From Bacteroidales bacterium (GTDB taxonomy: Bacteria; Bacteroidota; Bacteroidia; Bacteroidales; UBA4417): a stretch of DNA of 64,000 bases. Each line of letters opens with the position of its first letter. Within the stretch, counting starts at the first letter, position 1. Below the pieces are notes generated by a model. The model was given only the letters and a program-made list of their open reading frames with translations. It searched no databases and was not told where the DNA came from. Position numbers and translations under genes: made by a program. Below are positions 33,591-44,241 of this stretch, one piece after another. The stretch covers positions 1-64,000 of the forward strand of contig JADJHD010000020.1 of assembly GCA_016707705.1 (NCBI GenBank). The letters run 5' to 3'.

Positions 33591-36500
33591 ATGAGAATAC
33601 TTCTACTTAATGGATTATTCCTGCTTCTCTTTCTTTTACCATCACATCTGGATGCACAGTCTACCAAAATCACATTGAATCTGGTAAATGTCCCACTGAA
33701 TGATGTTTTGAATGAAATTGAGAAAAATAGTGACTACACCTTTTTAGTTAATCAGGAGGTTGTTGATGTAAACAGAAAGGTTGATGCTGTCTTTGCAAAT
33801 ACATCGATCAAGGATATCCTGGATCAGATATTCAAAGGTGCTCAGATTAAATATGTCACGAGTGATCACCAGATCATTATTACGCCAACCAATGGTAAAG
33901 GCGGGGATTTTCAATCAAAAAAAGTCACAGGAAGGGTAACTGATGAAAAAACCGGTGAAACTCTTGTTGGTGTCGCTATTCAAGTAAAGGGCACCACCTC
34001 AGGTACAACAACTTCCGTCGACGGCACATACTCTATTGAATTTCAAACTGAAAAAGCAGTCTTAGTATTTTCCTATCTGGGCTATGAACCCAAAGAAATC
34101 CCTGTTGGTGAATCCCTTATAGTCAATATTGCCTTAAAGCCGGTTGCAACCCAGCTTGAAAGCATTGTAGTCACTGCGCTTGGAATCAAGCGTGAAGAAA
34201 AAGCATTAGGTTACGCTGTCCAAAAAGTTGATGGAAAAGGCCTGCAGACGGTCAGAACTGTTGATGTCGGAACCTCACTCACCGGAAAGATTGCAGGTCT
34301 TTCGGTTTTAAACAGCACTGAATTTGGTGAAGCTCCTGAATTGTATATCCGTGGAGAAAAGCCAATTCTTGTTATTGACGGTGTGCCCTATGGAAACATG
34401 ACACTGAGGGATATTCCACCTGATGATATTGAAAGCATCAGCGTTCTTAAGGGTGCGACAGCTTCGTCCCTTTATGGATATCGGGGAGGCAGCGGAGCCA
34501 TTATGGTAACAACCAAAAAGGGAAACAATGAAAAGGGAATAACAGTGTCAATCAACAGCAGCACCATGTTTGCTGCTGGATATCTGGCAATTCCTGAATC
34601 ACAGTCTACCTATGGCCGGGTAGTAAATACAGCTACCAATACTGCAGTTACCAATGGAGATGGAGCCTGGGGGCCTCCACTTGAAGGGCAGGAAGTTATC
34701 CAATGGGATCCTATTTCAAGGACAATGAAAGCAATGCCCTGGCTGGCTGTTGGAAAGGATAATTTCAAGAACTTTCTGGAACCGGGCTATGTTTTGAACA
34801 ACAACTTGAATATAGTGCAGCAGGGTGAATTCGGAAGCTTCAGAGCATCTGCAAGTTGGGTAAAAAACAAGGGGCAGTATCCAAATTCAATGTTTGACAA
34901 ATATTCCTATACCATCGGAGGAGACATCAAACTCAAAAAACTAACCTTATCTTCAAGTATTTCCTACAATAAGCAATCTTCGCCAAATATTGGATTTAAC
35001 GGATATACAGGATATGATCCGATGTATTCCATGTTGATTTGGTCTTCACCTGACTGGAATGTTTTGGATTACCAGAACTATTGGGTTGTTCCAAATGAAA
35101 GTCAGAATACAAGTTATACCGATACAAACAATAATCCTTTCTTTGATAGAAATGAGAGAACACACAGCTTGAATAAGGATATTTTTAATGGTACCTTTTC
35201 ATTGAACTATGATCTTTTCTCCTGGCTCAAGGCAACAATCCGCTCTGGCTTTGACACATATAGCAACCGACAGGTAATTCAGATTTCCAAAGGCTCCCTG
35301 GTAAGTGCTGGATCTGCAACCGTAATTGAGAACGGCGGACAAGTTTGGGGAGAAAGCAAGTTAGGATCATACAATTTAGGACTTGGCAGAGGATATAGTT
35401 TCAATAATGATTTTTTACTCGCAGCAAATCAGAAGATTGAGAAATTTACAGTAGATGGAGTTGTTGGTGGAACCATATTTTACCGTCAGGATGAAGGAAC
35501 GGATTCCCGTACACAGGGAGGTCTCTCAATCCCCGGCTTCTACTCACTAAAGGCCTCTGTATTACCGGCTTATGTTGCTTCAAGTTTAAGCAGGCAACAG
35601 GTAAACAGTCTTTACGGCCGACTGGCATTATCGTGGAACAGTCTTATTTATGCAGAAGGAACAATGCGAAATGACTGGAGTTCTACTTTGTCAGCAGCAA
35701 CCCGTTCTTACCTCTACCCTTCTGTTGCAGGTAGCTTAATTGTTTCAGAACTTTTACCTGAGATGAATTGGCTATCCTTATGGAAAGTAAGAGGATCATG
35801 GACTTCCTCAAAAACGCCTGCAGGAATTTACGATATTAATCAGGTATTCAACATCACCAATAATGCCTGGACCAATCTAACTTCTGCCTCTCTACCGGCA
35901 ACAATTTACAGTAGTGATGTTTTTCCGGAATCAGCATCAACCTGGGAAGTAGGCACGGCCGTAAATCTGTTTACCAACAGAGCGTCATTTGACATCGCCT
36001 ACTACAGCAAGCGCATGTTCGACTTCCTTCAGGAAGCTGAGATATCACCAGCAACCGGATATTATAACAGTTATATTAACATTGACGAAGAAATTACCCG
36101 CAAAGGACTGGAGGTGACTTTGAATGGAACACCTGTCAAGAACAATGATTGGCAGTGGGACATCTCACTAAACTGGTCAAAATATGCAAGGTTCTATACA
36201 AAACTGGATTCAACCTATTCAGCTGATAAACCCTGGATTAACGTTGGTGAAAGAGCAGATCCATTTGTCCTTTATGATTTCCAAAGAGATCCTGAAGGAA
36301 ACCTAATTCATAAAAACGGAGTGCCACTCTATTCGGCTTATGCTACAAAATATGGAAACTATGATCCTGATTGGATTTGGGGTATAAATACCACCTTAAA
36401 GTACAAAAGCTGGATTTTATATGCATCTGTCGACGGCAGGGTTGGCGGATTAGCCCAAACCACAACAGAGATGTATATGTGGAGATCTGGCTCACATCCC

Positions 36501-36956
36501 AATTCAGTTACCGAAGCCAGGTATCTTGATGCTACTGTGGAAGGTTCGAAAAACTACACAGGAGAGGGCGTGAAAGTTGTTTCAGGGTCTGCAACCTATG
36601 ACACCTATGGAAATATCACCAGCGATGACAGGGTTTATGCTCCAAATGATGTAGCCGTAACCTATGAATCGTACATCAACACCATACATAGTGGAACAGC
36701 CTGGGGTGGATCACCTTCACCACTAGAAACCTATAGTACGACATTTTTCAAAATCAGGGAAGTATCCCTATCCTATGCTCTGCCAAAAGAGATTTGTACA
36801 AAGTTCAACTCATCAGGAGTTTCTGTTTCTGCCGTTGGACAGAATATGTTCCTTTGGTCAAAACAGTTCAAATATTCTGACCCGGATGGAGGATATGAAA
36901 ATTTCAGTGACCCTTCTATTCGCTATGTAGGATGTAACTTAAAGTTCAATTTTTAA
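33591..36956 (+). CDS. SusC/RagA family TonB-linked outer-membrane transporter with STN domain
   Basis: A 1121-residue outer-membrane importer. It has a signal peptide (residues 1-22), an STN domain (about 30-100) that marks a signalling transporter, a carboxypeptidase-regulatory-like domain (VTGRVTDEKTGETLVGVAI, about 112-190), a TonB plug with YGYRGGSGAIMVTTKKG, and a large beta-barrel ending in F. It works with the SusD-like lipoprotein as a lid-and-barrel pair that takes in oligosaccharides, powered by TonB. The STN domain and the ECF/FecR pair upstream indicate trans-envelope signalling that senses the same glycan. The downstream SusD gene is separated by a hairpin. Confidence 0.95.
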   Translation: MRILLLNGLFLLLFLLPSHLDAQSTKITLNLVNVPLNDVLNEIEKNSDYTFLVNQEVVDVNRKVDAVFANTSIKDILDQIFKGAQIKYVTSDHQIIITPTNGKGGDFQSKKVTGRVTDEKTGETLVGVAIQVKGTTSGTTTSVDGTYSIEFQTEKAVLVFSYLGYEPKEIPVGESLIVNIALKPVATQLESIVVTALGIKREEKALGYAVQKVDGKGLQTVRTVDVGTSLTGKIAGLSVLNSTEFGEAPELYIRGEKPILVIDGVPYGNMTLRDIPPDDIESISVLKGATASSLYGYRGGSGAIMVTTKKGNNEKGITVSINSSTMFAAGYLAIPESQSTYGRVVNTATNTAVTNGDGAWGPPLEGQEVIQWDPISRTMKAMPWLAVGKDNFKNFLEPGYVLNNNLNIVQQGEFGSFRASASWVKNKGQYPNSMFDKYSYTIGGDIKLKKLTLSSSISYNKQSSPNIGFNGYTGYDPMYSMLIWSSPDWNVLDYQNYWVVPNESQNTSYTDTNNNPFFDRNERTHSLNKDIFNGTFSLNYDLFSWLKATIRSGFDTYSNRQVIQISKGSLVSAGSATVIENGGQVWGESKLGSYNLGLGRGYSFNNDFLLAANQKIEKFTVDGVVGGTIFYRQDEGTDSRTQGGLSIPGFYSLKASVLPAYVASSLSRQQVNSLYGRLALSWNSLIYAEGTMRNDWSSTLSAATRSYLYPSVAGSLIVSELLPEMNWLSLWKVRGSWTSSKTPAGIYDINQVFNITNNAWTNLTSASLPATIYSSDVFPESASTWEVGTAVNLFTNRASFDIAYYSKRMFDFLQEAEISPATGYYNSYINIDEEITRKGLEVTLNGTPVKNNDWQWDISLNWSKYARFYTKLDSTYSADKPWINVGERADPFVLYDFQRDPEGNLIHKNGVPLYSAYATKYGNYDPDWIWGINTTLKYKSWILYASVDGRVGGLAQTTTEMYMWRSGSHPNSVTEARYLDATVEGSKNYTGEGVKVVSGSATYDTYGNITSDDRVYAPNDVAVTYESYINTIHSGTAWGGSPSPLETYSTTFFKIREVSLSYALPKEICTKFNSSGVSVSAVGQNMFLWSKQFKYSDPDGGYENFSDPSIRYVGCNLKFNF

Positions 36957-36961
36957 AATTA

Positions 36962-37000
36962 TGCCAATGAGTTAGTCACATAAAAATTAACTCAATGGCA
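36962..37000 (+). other. Intercistronic mRNA hairpin between susC-like and susD-like genes
   Basis: A 13-bp stem (36962-36974 with 36988-37000) has one mismatch and a 13-base loop. It is followed by an A-rich tract, not by T's, so it is not a standard terminator. It may protect or block mRNA ends and set the SusC to SusD ratio. Confidence 0.6.
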
Positions 37001-37047
37001 AGAAAAAAATCATTTTGAAACCTGAACTAAAAAAGACAACTATTCCC

Positions 37048-38571
37048 ATGAAAAACAAGAACAGATATATCACGATAATTGCTGCAATTTTGCTAATATC
37101 CTTTACCGGTTGCAGCAAATTTGAAGAAATAAATACCAACCCTGATACAACTACTCAGGTTCCTGCATCGATGGAATGCACTAATGTCATCCTCAGCATG
37201 CTCGAACATGGTGGCGATGCAATGAGCTTTATTTCAATGAATGCACTACCCAAATATGTTGGCTTTACAATTCTGGGTAAAAACAGTTCGCAATACAATA
37301 ACACCGGAAGCGGTGGATTTGGATCGATGACCATCCTTCCAAATATCGATGCAATGCTAAAAGCAGCAGAAGGAAGTGTTATGGAAGATTCGTACAAGGG
37401 AGTTGGCAGTTTTGCAAAAGCTGTAACTTTCTATAGAATGACGATGTGGATGGGAGATATACCTTACAGTGAAGCCGGCAAAGGTGCTGAAGGACTTTTT
37501 GAACCTAAATACGACACTCAGGAAGAAATCTTTATTGGCATACTCAATGACCTGAAGGCTGCTGATCAGTATTTTGCCAATGGCGCCAATTTCACTGGTG
37601 ACCCCAGTCCGTATAATGGAGATCCGAAGAAATGGAGGAGGGCTGTAAATGCATTTACACTGAAAGTATTGATGAGCCTGAGCAAAAAAGAAGGTCTGGC
37701 AACTTTGGATATTAAGAATCGATTTGCTGAGATTGTAAACAGTGGCAATCTATTGGAAAGTACAACAGGTTATTGGGGACTGGCATTTTCAACTCAAAAT
37801 AAGCATCCGCTCAGTGCAAGCACCATGTTCGCCACCAAAACCATTGTAAGCAGCCTTGTCATTGAGAACCTCAAACTCTTGAATGACCGTCGCCTGTTTT
37901 ACTACTGTGAACCTGCAGCAGCAGAAATTGCAGCAGGAAAGCTTCAAACAGATACAGCAGCATATGTAGGCGTAGACGTTTCAATGGATTACGATCTCAT
38001 GAATCAGGAATACAAGGCAAACAAATTCTCTGTAATTAATCTCAGGTACCTTAAAGAGGATGCATGTGAGCCCAATCAGCTGATGACATTTGCTGAACAG
38101 CAATTAACAATTGCTGAGGCAAGAGTTAGGGGCTGGATTTCAACCGGCACAGCACAGGAATACTATGAATCTGGAGTGAAGGCTGCATTGGCCGATAAAA
38201 TGGCTACAAAGGCAAGCTATGCCCATACTCTTGCAATTGATCAGGCATATATTGACGGATATTTCACAGGAGAGGCATCATTTAAATCAACCGCAGAAGA
38301 GCAACTAAAACAAATCTGGATGCAGGAGTATTTGCTGCGTTTTATGCAGGATGGAGATTTCAGCTATTTTGAATACAGAAGAAATACCTACCCTGAGTTC
38401 CCGATCAATCCGGCATCGAGCCTTAATGAGAATAATACCTCTGCCATACCTATGCGCTGCCTGTATCCGGGATCTGAGTCCAATTACAACCGAAAAAATC
38501 TTACTGATGCCCTCAACAGACAGTATGATGGTTATGATGAAATCAATAAGATCATGTGGTTATTAAAATAG
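37048..38571 (+). CDS. SusD/RagB family nutrient-binding outer-membrane lipoprotein
   Basis: About 507 residues. The start at ATG 37048 (MKNKNRYITII) gives a lipoprotein signal with the lipobox ISFTGC, so the protein is anchored at the cell surface. The frame opens earlier with TTG at 37015, which is less likely. The sequence has the SusD-like pattern: an early FEEINTNPD motif, tetratricopeptide-like helices around YSEAGKGAEGLFEPKYDTQEEIF, and a C-terminal region with YFEYRRNTYPEFPINPASSLNEN. It binds the oligosaccharide presented to the SusC-type barrel. The ligand cannot be read from sequence. Confidence 0.93.
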   Translation: MKNKNRYITIIAAILLISFTGCSKFEEINTNPDTTTQVPASMECTNVILSMLEHGGDAMSFISMNALPKYVGFTILGKNSSQYNNTGSGGFGSMTILPNIDAMLKAAEGSVMEDSYKGVGSFAKAVTFYRMTMWMGDIPYSEAGKGAEGLFEPKYDTQEEIFIGILNDLKAADQYFANGANFTGDPSPYNGDPKKWRRAVNAFTLKVLMSLSKKEGLATLDIKNRFAEIVNSGNLLESTTGYWGLAFSTQNKHPLSASTMFATKTIVSSLVIENLKLLNDRRLFYYCEPAAAEIAAGKLQTDTAAYVGVDVSMDYDLMNQEYKANKFSVINLRYLKEDACEPNQLMTFAEQQLTIAEARVRGWISTGTAQEYYESGVKAALADKMATKASYAHTLAIDQAYIDGYFTGEASFKSTAEEQLKQIWMQEYLLRFMQDGDFSYFEYRRNTYPEFPINPASSLNENNTSAIPMRCLYPGSESNYNRKNLTDALNRQYDGYDEINKIMWLLK

Positions 38572-38747
38572 TGAAGAAGGGGTATCATTACTTACTCTAT
38601 GAAATTTGCTGGTAATGAATCAGGTTTTAACTTTCAGAAAGGATTTCACTCAAATCACAGCTAATCTAAATCTCTCAATTGTACAAGAAAACCAAATACA
38701 TAATAACAAGCAACCAATTAGATCAATAACCTTAAAACAAATTAATT

Positions 38748-41519
38748 ATGAAAAAAACTTTACTAAGTTTAGTCATAATACTAGCTTTTGCCAGTTTCGC
38801 AAACGCCCAGGTACCTGACAGAACTGGATGGTGGAAATTTGATGATGCCCTGGATATGCTGAAGGCAGAAACTGGTCTGGCACTTTCACTAACAGGAACA
38901 CAGACTTCAGTTCCAGGTCCTGTAGAAGGAAATCTGGCTACCCAGATTTCGCTTGGGAGCTACCTTTCCATGGCTCATGGGATTTCTGCCAATGGAGGTG
39001 GAGATTCAGTGAATGAATACACAATCCAAATTGATTTCTCCCTGCCTGAAATTGACAAATGGCATGCATTTATTCAAACTGATCCTGCAAATGGCGGAGA
39101 TGCGGATTTATTTACAAAAGCCAGCAATAACACTATCGGAACAGCTGCCACGGGTTATTCCACAAATGCTGTAGCCGTTGACACCTGGTACAGGATGCTG
39201 ATTTCTGTAAAGAATGAAGAGGTCTTCAATATTTATCTCAACGGAGAACTCTGGTTAACCGGTACTCCACAAGCTATTGATGGAAGATGGGCACTTGTAA
39301 ATGAGCTTCTGATATTCGCAGACGATGATGGCGATGATGCAACGATAAATTGCTCTGAATTGGGAATTTGGAATGTTGCTCTATCCGCATCACAAGCCGC
39401 TGAATTGGGAGATGCTACAACAATTCCACTGGTAGCCAGAAAGGGTTGGTGGAAATTTGATGATGCAGCCGACATGCTAAAAGCTGAGATTGGCCTGCCA
39501 TTGGCATTATCAGGAACACAGACATCGGTAAACGGTCCAGAAGAAGGTAATCTTGCAACATTGGTGCCTCTCGGAAGCTATTTGACTATGTCCCACAATA
39601 TTGCCGCCAACGGTGGAGGGGACTCTGTAAATGAATATTCAGTGCAAATCGACTTCTCTGTTCCTGAAATCGGAAAATGGCATGCATTCTTCCAGACTAA
39701 TCCCGCAAATTCCGGTGATGCTGATTTGTTTACCAAAGCAAGCGATAACACTATCGGAACATCTGCCACAGGATATTCTACCAACTCTGTCCTCATGAAT
39801 ACCTGGTACAGAATGATAATCTCGGTAAAAAACGGTGAATTCTTTAACGTATACCTGAATGGTGAAATCTGGCTTACAGGAACTCCACAGGATATTGATG
39901 GAAGATGGGCCCTGGTAAATGACTTGCTCATTTTTGCTGATGATGATGGGGATGATGCTGAAATTAACTGCGCTGAACTTGCAATTTGGGATGTCGCATT
40001 ATCAGCAGCTGAAGCAGCTCAACTTGGAGGATTTGCCGGAAATATTCTGGTGACACAGATCAATGTCACTGGCACCGATGGTGTAAATGTGATTGACACT
40101 CAAAGCGGAACCTTGCAGATGCTCGCAGAAGTACTTCCAATTGATGCAACTGACAAGACTATTACATGGTCAGTAACCAATGACAGTGGTGAAGCAACCA
40201 TCGGCACCGACGGATTGCTTACAGCTGTTAAAAATGGCACTGTAACTGTAATTGCAACTGCAAATGATGGAAGCAATATTACAGGAAGCATGGAGGTTAC
40301 AATCTCGAATCAGGCAGTTATTGCTGTTACTTCCATTACCGTTACTACCGAAAGTGGGGCAACAAGCATTAGCACTAAAGGCGGGACTCTGCAGATGATA
40401 GCCACAATAGCACCAGAGAATGCTACAGAAAAGAGCGTCACCTGGTCAGTTTCCAAAGTATCGGGAGATGCAACCATAACTACTGATGGAGTGCTTGCTG
40501 CAGTTAGCGATGGAACTGTTACAGTTATTGCTACAGCAACTGATGGAAGCAATGTATTTGGAAGTATTGGAATCACAATATCCAATCAGACAACAGTTCG
40601 TGAAAGGAAAGGATGGTGGAAATTTGATGATGCCACTGACATGGTTAAGGCAACCATTGGCGAACCTCTGGTTTTGAGTGGCACACAAACGTCAGTTACT
40701 GGTCCGATTGCCGGAAATCTTGCTACATTGGTACCACTGGGAAGCTACCTTGATATGAATCACGGAATTGCACCTAATGGAGGTGGCACTTTAGTTAACG
40801 AATGGACTGTACAAATCGATTTTTCAGTACCCCAAATTGACACGTGGTATGCCTTCTTCCAGACGCTTGACGGTGATGCAGACCTCTTCGTTGCAAAAAC
40901 AGAAGCTCCGGATATAGGCCGCGTTCCAAACAGTATTGGTTGTGGATCGACCAGATATACTGAAGCTACAATTACAGCAGAAACATGGTACAGAATGCTT
41001 GTTTCGGTAAAGAATGGTGAATTCTTCAGAATCTATATGGATGGAACACTATGGTTGGATGCAGAGCCGCAGGCAATTGATGGCAGGTACGGACTAAGCC
41101 CATTATTCCAAATTTTCCAGGATGATGATGGTGATGATGGAGATATCAACTGCTCTGAACTGGGAATTTGGGATGTTGCTCTAACTGAAGCTGAAGCCAT
41201 TGCTTTGGGAGATGCAACTAAAGATCCAAATGGCATCAATAATCTGGCATCCAGCAAGCATTCTGCCCTGGGTGTAAATTATCCGAATCCATTTACCACA
41301 AGCACCACATTCCCTTATCACCTGACTGAATCCGGGTCAGTATCTTTCAGAATATTTGATATTACAGGAACTGAAATGGTAAGCCTTAACGAAGGTGTGT
41401 TATCACCTGGTGATTACACATTAAATTTAACATCAGAAAATCTAAAGAGTGGAGTTTATACAATTCACATGATTACCAATGGACAAACGAGTGTTCAGAA
41501 AATGATTGTGTTGAAATAA
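38748..41519 (+). CDS. T9SS protein with three lectin-like (LamG-type) modules and two Big2 domains
   Basis: A 923-residue surface protein. After a signal peptide (residues 1-20) come two tandem modules of about 200 residues (27-220 and 233-425), each starting GWWKFDDA and containing DFSxPEI, WYRM and IDGRWAL; then two Ig-like Big2 domains (about 432-522 and 526-615); then a third lectin-like module (622-820); and a T9SS type A sorting domain (about 838-923). The modules resemble concanavalin A/LamG folds that bind carbohydrate, so it may be a surface glycan-binding protein of the SusE/SusF kind, although not homologous to them. The same module is found in the next gene. A terminator follows. 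Confidence 0.85.
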   Translation: MKKTLLSLVIILAFASFANAQVPDRTGWWKFDDALDMLKAETGLALSLTGTQTSVPGPVEGNLATQISLGSYLSMAHGISANGGGDSVNEYTIQIDFSLPEIDKWHAFIQTDPANGGDADLFTKASNNTIGTAATGYSTNAVAVDTWYRMLISVKNEEVFNIYLNGELWLTGTPQAIDGRWALVNELLIFADDDGDDATINCSELGIWNVALSASQAAELGDATTIPLVARKGWWKFDDAADMLKAEIGLPLALSGTQTSVNGPEEGNLATLVPLGSYLTMSHNIAANGGGDSVNEYSVQIDFSVPEIGKWHAFFQTNPANSGDADLFTKASDNTIGTSATGYSTNSVLMNTWYRMIISVKNGEFFNVYLNGEIWLTGTPQDIDGRWALVNDLLIFADDDGDDAEINCAELAIWDVALSAAEAAQLGGFAGNILVTQINVTGTDGVNVIDTQSGTLQMLAEVLPIDATDKTITWSVTNDSGEATIGTDGLLTAVKNGTVTVIATANDGSNITGSMEVTISNQAVIAVTSITVTTESGATSISTKGGTLQMIATIAPENATEKSVTWSVSKVSGDATITTDGVLAAVSDGTVTVIATATDGSNVFGSIGITISNQTTVRERKGWWKFDDATDMVKATIGEPLVLSGTQTSVTGPIAGNLATLVPLGSYLDMNHGIAPNGGGTLVNEWTVQIDFSVPQIDTWYAFFQTLDGDADLFVAKTEAPDIGRVPNSIGCGSTRYTEATITAETWYRMLVSVKNGEFFRIYMDGTLWLDAEPQAIDGRYGLSPLFQIFQDDDGDDGDINCSELGIWDVALTEAEAIALGDATKDPNGINNLASSKHSALGVNYPNPFTTSTTFPYHLTESGSVSFRIFDITGTEMVSLNEGVLSPGDYTLNLTSENLKSGVYTIHMITNGQTSVQKMIVLK
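38826..41210 (+). repeat. Three diverged copies of a roughly 600-base lectin-like module
   Basis: Copies begin near 38826, 39444 and 40611, each opening with codons for GWWKFDDA and containing a conserved GTQTSV-GP-GN segment and an FADDDGDD- or FQDDDGDD-like loop. A fourth copy is at the start of the metallophosphoesterase gene (from about 41821). This points to module duplication within the locus. Confidence 0.8.
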
Positions 41520-41543
41520 TTGAGGTTTAGTTCTTTGATTTCC

Positions 41544-41578
41544 AAGAGGATGCTTCATTTTCCGAGGCATCCTCTTTT
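41544..41578 (+). terminator. Rho-independent terminator after the lectin-module gene
   Basis: A 10-bp stem AAGAGGATGC/GCATCCTCTT (41544-41553 with 41567-41576) with a 13-base loop is followed by T's. Confidence 0.8.
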
Positions 41579-41736
41579 ACAATCAATCGCAATGATTTTG
41601 CAGTGCAAGATTGGTGTTGATTGAATCATGACTGAGAGACAAAGCCGCAAAAAGTTAATACTAACAATATCAGCATCAGCCTAATTACCCTGACCAAGAA
41701 AATTCGGCAAAAATCAATTTACACTGATTCAAAGTG

Positions 41737-44241
41737 ATGAAAATTTCGAAACACTACACCCTCCTCCTATTCCTGTTTCTTATTAACTTACTAACCAATG
41801 CCACCGTGCCTGATAGAACAGGCTGGTGGAAATTCGACATCCCCTCCAATCTGCAGAAAGCTGAGTCAGGCTATGGCGCTGACCTTATCCTTTCCGGTTC
41901 GCATTCTTCGGCTTCTGGTCCGGAGGCTGGAAATGGGGCTACAAAAATAGGAGCCGGAAGTTATTATAAGATGCAGCATCTGATTCCTGGCAATGGAGGT
42001 GGAAGCTTTGTAAATGAATATACTCTTCAATTCGATTTTAAGGTATCATCAACAACAGCCTGGCACGCATTCTTCCAAACGTCTCAAGGCAACAGCAATG
42101 ACGGAGACTTTTTTATTAATCCAAGCGGTAATATAGGTGTTGCTGCTGTAGGTTACAGTGCTTATTCGGTAAACCCAAATGAATGGTACCGACTGATTAT
42201 ATCAGTTAAAAACGGAAGTTTTTTTAATTGCTACCTTGACGGACAATTTCTTACAGTTGGTAATGTTCAGGATGTCGATGGACGTTTCTCCCTTGAAAAT
42301 CTATTGCTCATTTTCGCTGATGATGATGGCGAAGATTCAGAAATATACTGTTCCGAACTTGCCATCTGGGATCAAGCCCTGAATACCGAACAAGTCAATG
42401 AATTAGGAGGCTTCGGACATAACGCCGGACTCTTTCTGATGACCAGGATCCCCTATCTTCAAGCCCCTGGTAAAACCTCAATGACAGTTTGCTGGCATGA
42501 TGTTGCTTCAACCAATACCCGGGTGAGCTATGGAATAGATAGTACTCTGGGAACCGTAATAAATGGCACCAATGAACTCATTAGCGACCCATTTCGCTGG
42601 CATTCAGTCTCATTAACTGGTCTTCAGGCAAATACCCGATATTATTACAAGGTTGGAAGCGGAGATGGAGAATCCGGAATCTATTCCTTTAAAACCTTGC
42701 CGGATAACACCTATAATGGCAAGCTTCGTTTCATTCTCCTAAGCGATACACATGCCTCTGACACAACAATGGCGGGCAAGGTATTGAGAGCTGCCCGGCA
42801 AAAAATAATAGATTCCTATGGCCCGGATATCGAAAATCATCTGAATGGAATACTACATTCCGGAGATATCGTTGTCAGTGGTGATGTACCAAAACAATAT
42901 TCCATGCAGTATTTTCAGCCATTATCGGCATTATCAGCTAATGTCCCAACTATGGTTGTTGCCGGAAATCACGAACTGGAAAGTCCTTATTTCTATCAAT
43001 ACCTGAAAATGGATGAATTATCGGCATTCCCACAGAATCCAGCTCTGAAAGAGAAAATCTGGCAGATTCAGTATGGGAATGCGCTGTTTATTGGCCTTAA
43101 TACAAACATTTCTGATCAGTATGGAGAAACACAGGCAAACTGGCTTGACTCCAGGCTTAACGAAGCAGAAACTGATGCCAGTATTGATTTTGTATACATT
43201 TTCTTCCACCATCCCCCTATTTCAGAGCTATGGATTGTTGGAGGAACTGAATATGTAAATAGCAGATTACTACCTGTAATGAAAAAATACTCCAAGGTGC
43301 GGGAAATTCACTATGGTCATACCCATGGATATGAGAGAGGTACAGAAACATCTGAAATACCCGGCGGAGATATACGAATGATATGTAATGGAGGCGGTGG
43401 TGGCGGACTTGATCCATGGGCTGCAGGTGAAAATCAGGACTATAATGATATCCATATCTGCATAAGCAACTATTTCTTTCAGCTGCTTGAAATAGATGTA
43501 GAAGATCATTCATACCAAAGTTCAATCTTTAGCCTAGGTACTCTATCTAAACCCAAGAACTCCGAACTAATCGACCAATGGCATAAGGTTAAAAATCAAT
43601 CCAGGCCAACAAAACCATCCATAGAAAGCATCACATCAACAGAAAATTACATTGAATTCACAAGCTCTGTATTCTCCGGAATTGACTCAATTATGTCTGT
43701 AAGGTTTCAAGTCATCGACAGCAGCATGATTCAATCTGTTGCAATAGATTCCACAATAAACTGGACTAACACTTATGGTGTCGACTCTAATGGAAATCCG
43801 ATAGACCTAAATAAGTACATCAATCTTTATCAAAACAGAATTAACAAGTCGCAATTATCAGAATCGGGAAAATATTATTTAAGGGTTCAATACAGGGATC
43901 AAAATTTGAACTGGAGCAACTGGTCTGAGATGACTGCATTCAACCCACTTGGGGTGAAACAAAATCCAAAAGTGGAGCATGGCTATCTATTGGAACAGAA
44001 CTACCCTAACCCCTTCCGTGAAAAAACTACCATTTTATACAGCCTGCCCAAAAGTGGTGACGTCAGTTTTTACATCTATGATATCAACAACAAGTTGATT
44101 GAGGTAATTCAGCAGGGTAAAAAGTCTAAGGGAACACATGAATTTATTTACTCACCCCGGAATCTTAATACTGAAACCTTGTTGTATGAAATGAAAGTCA
44201 ACAACATCGTCATTTCAAGAAAAATGATTTGCTCAAAGTAA
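41737..44241 (+). CDS. T9SS metallophosphoesterase with N-terminal lectin-like module
   Basis: An 834-residue secreted enzyme. It has a signal peptide; one lectin-like module (about 28-225) matching the repeats in the gene upstream; a fibronectin-like purple acid phosphatase N-terminal domain (about 235-320); and a calcineurin-like phosphoesterase domain with all metal-binding motifs (SDTH near 337, HSGDIV near 376, GNHE near 410, HHPP near 491 and GHTHGYE near 528). A linker and a T9SS sorting domain ending SRKMICSK follow. It would hydrolyse phosphate esters at the surface, perhaps while bound to glycan through the module. The frame also offers a GTG at 41734; ATG 41737 is preferred. Confidence 0.9.
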   Translation: MKISKHYTLLLFLFLINLLTNATVPDRTGWWKFDIPSNLQKAESGYGADLILSGSHSSASGPEAGNGATKIGAGSYYKMQHLIPGNGGGSFVNEYTLQFDFKVSSTTAWHAFFQTSQGNSNDGDFFINPSGNIGVAAVGYSAYSVNPNEWYRLIISVKNGSFFNCYLDGQFLTVGNVQDVDGRFSLENLLLIFADDDGEDSEIYCSELAIWDQALNTEQVNELGGFGHNAGLFLMTRIPYLQAPGKTSMTVCWHDVASTNTRVSYGIDSTLGTVINGTNELISDPFRWHSVSLTGLQANTRYYYKVGSGDGESGIYSFKTLPDNTYNGKLRFILLSDTHASDTTMAGKVLRAARQKIIDSYGPDIENHLNGILHSGDIVVSGDVPKQYSMQYFQPLSALSANVPTMVVAGNHELESPYFYQYLKMDELSAFPQNPALKEKIWQIQYGNALFIGLNTNISDQYGETQANWLDSRLNEAETDASIDFVYIFFHHPPISELWIVGGTEYVNSRLLPVMKKYSKVREIHYGHTHGYERGTETSEIPGGDIRMICNGGGGGGLDPWAAGENQDYNDIHICISNYFFQLLEIDVEDHSYQSSIFSLGTLSKPKNSELIDQWHKVKNQSRPTKPSIESITSTENYIEFTSSVFSGIDSIMSVRFQVIDSSMIQSVAIDSTINWTNTYGVDSNGNPIDLNKYINLYQNRINKSQLSESGKYYLRVQYRDQNLNWSNWSEMTAFNPLGVKQNPKVEHGYLLEQNYPNPFREKTTILYSLPKSGDVSFYIYDINNKLIEVIQQGKKSKGTHEFIYSPRNLNTETLLYEMKVNNIVISRKMICSK

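Noticed and set aside
38826..41210. A CRISPR array or DNA satellite, suggested by repeated sequence
   Set aside because: The repeats are about 600 bases long, diverged at the DNA level and in frame with one protein, so they are protein modules. No short spaced repeats were found elsewhere.
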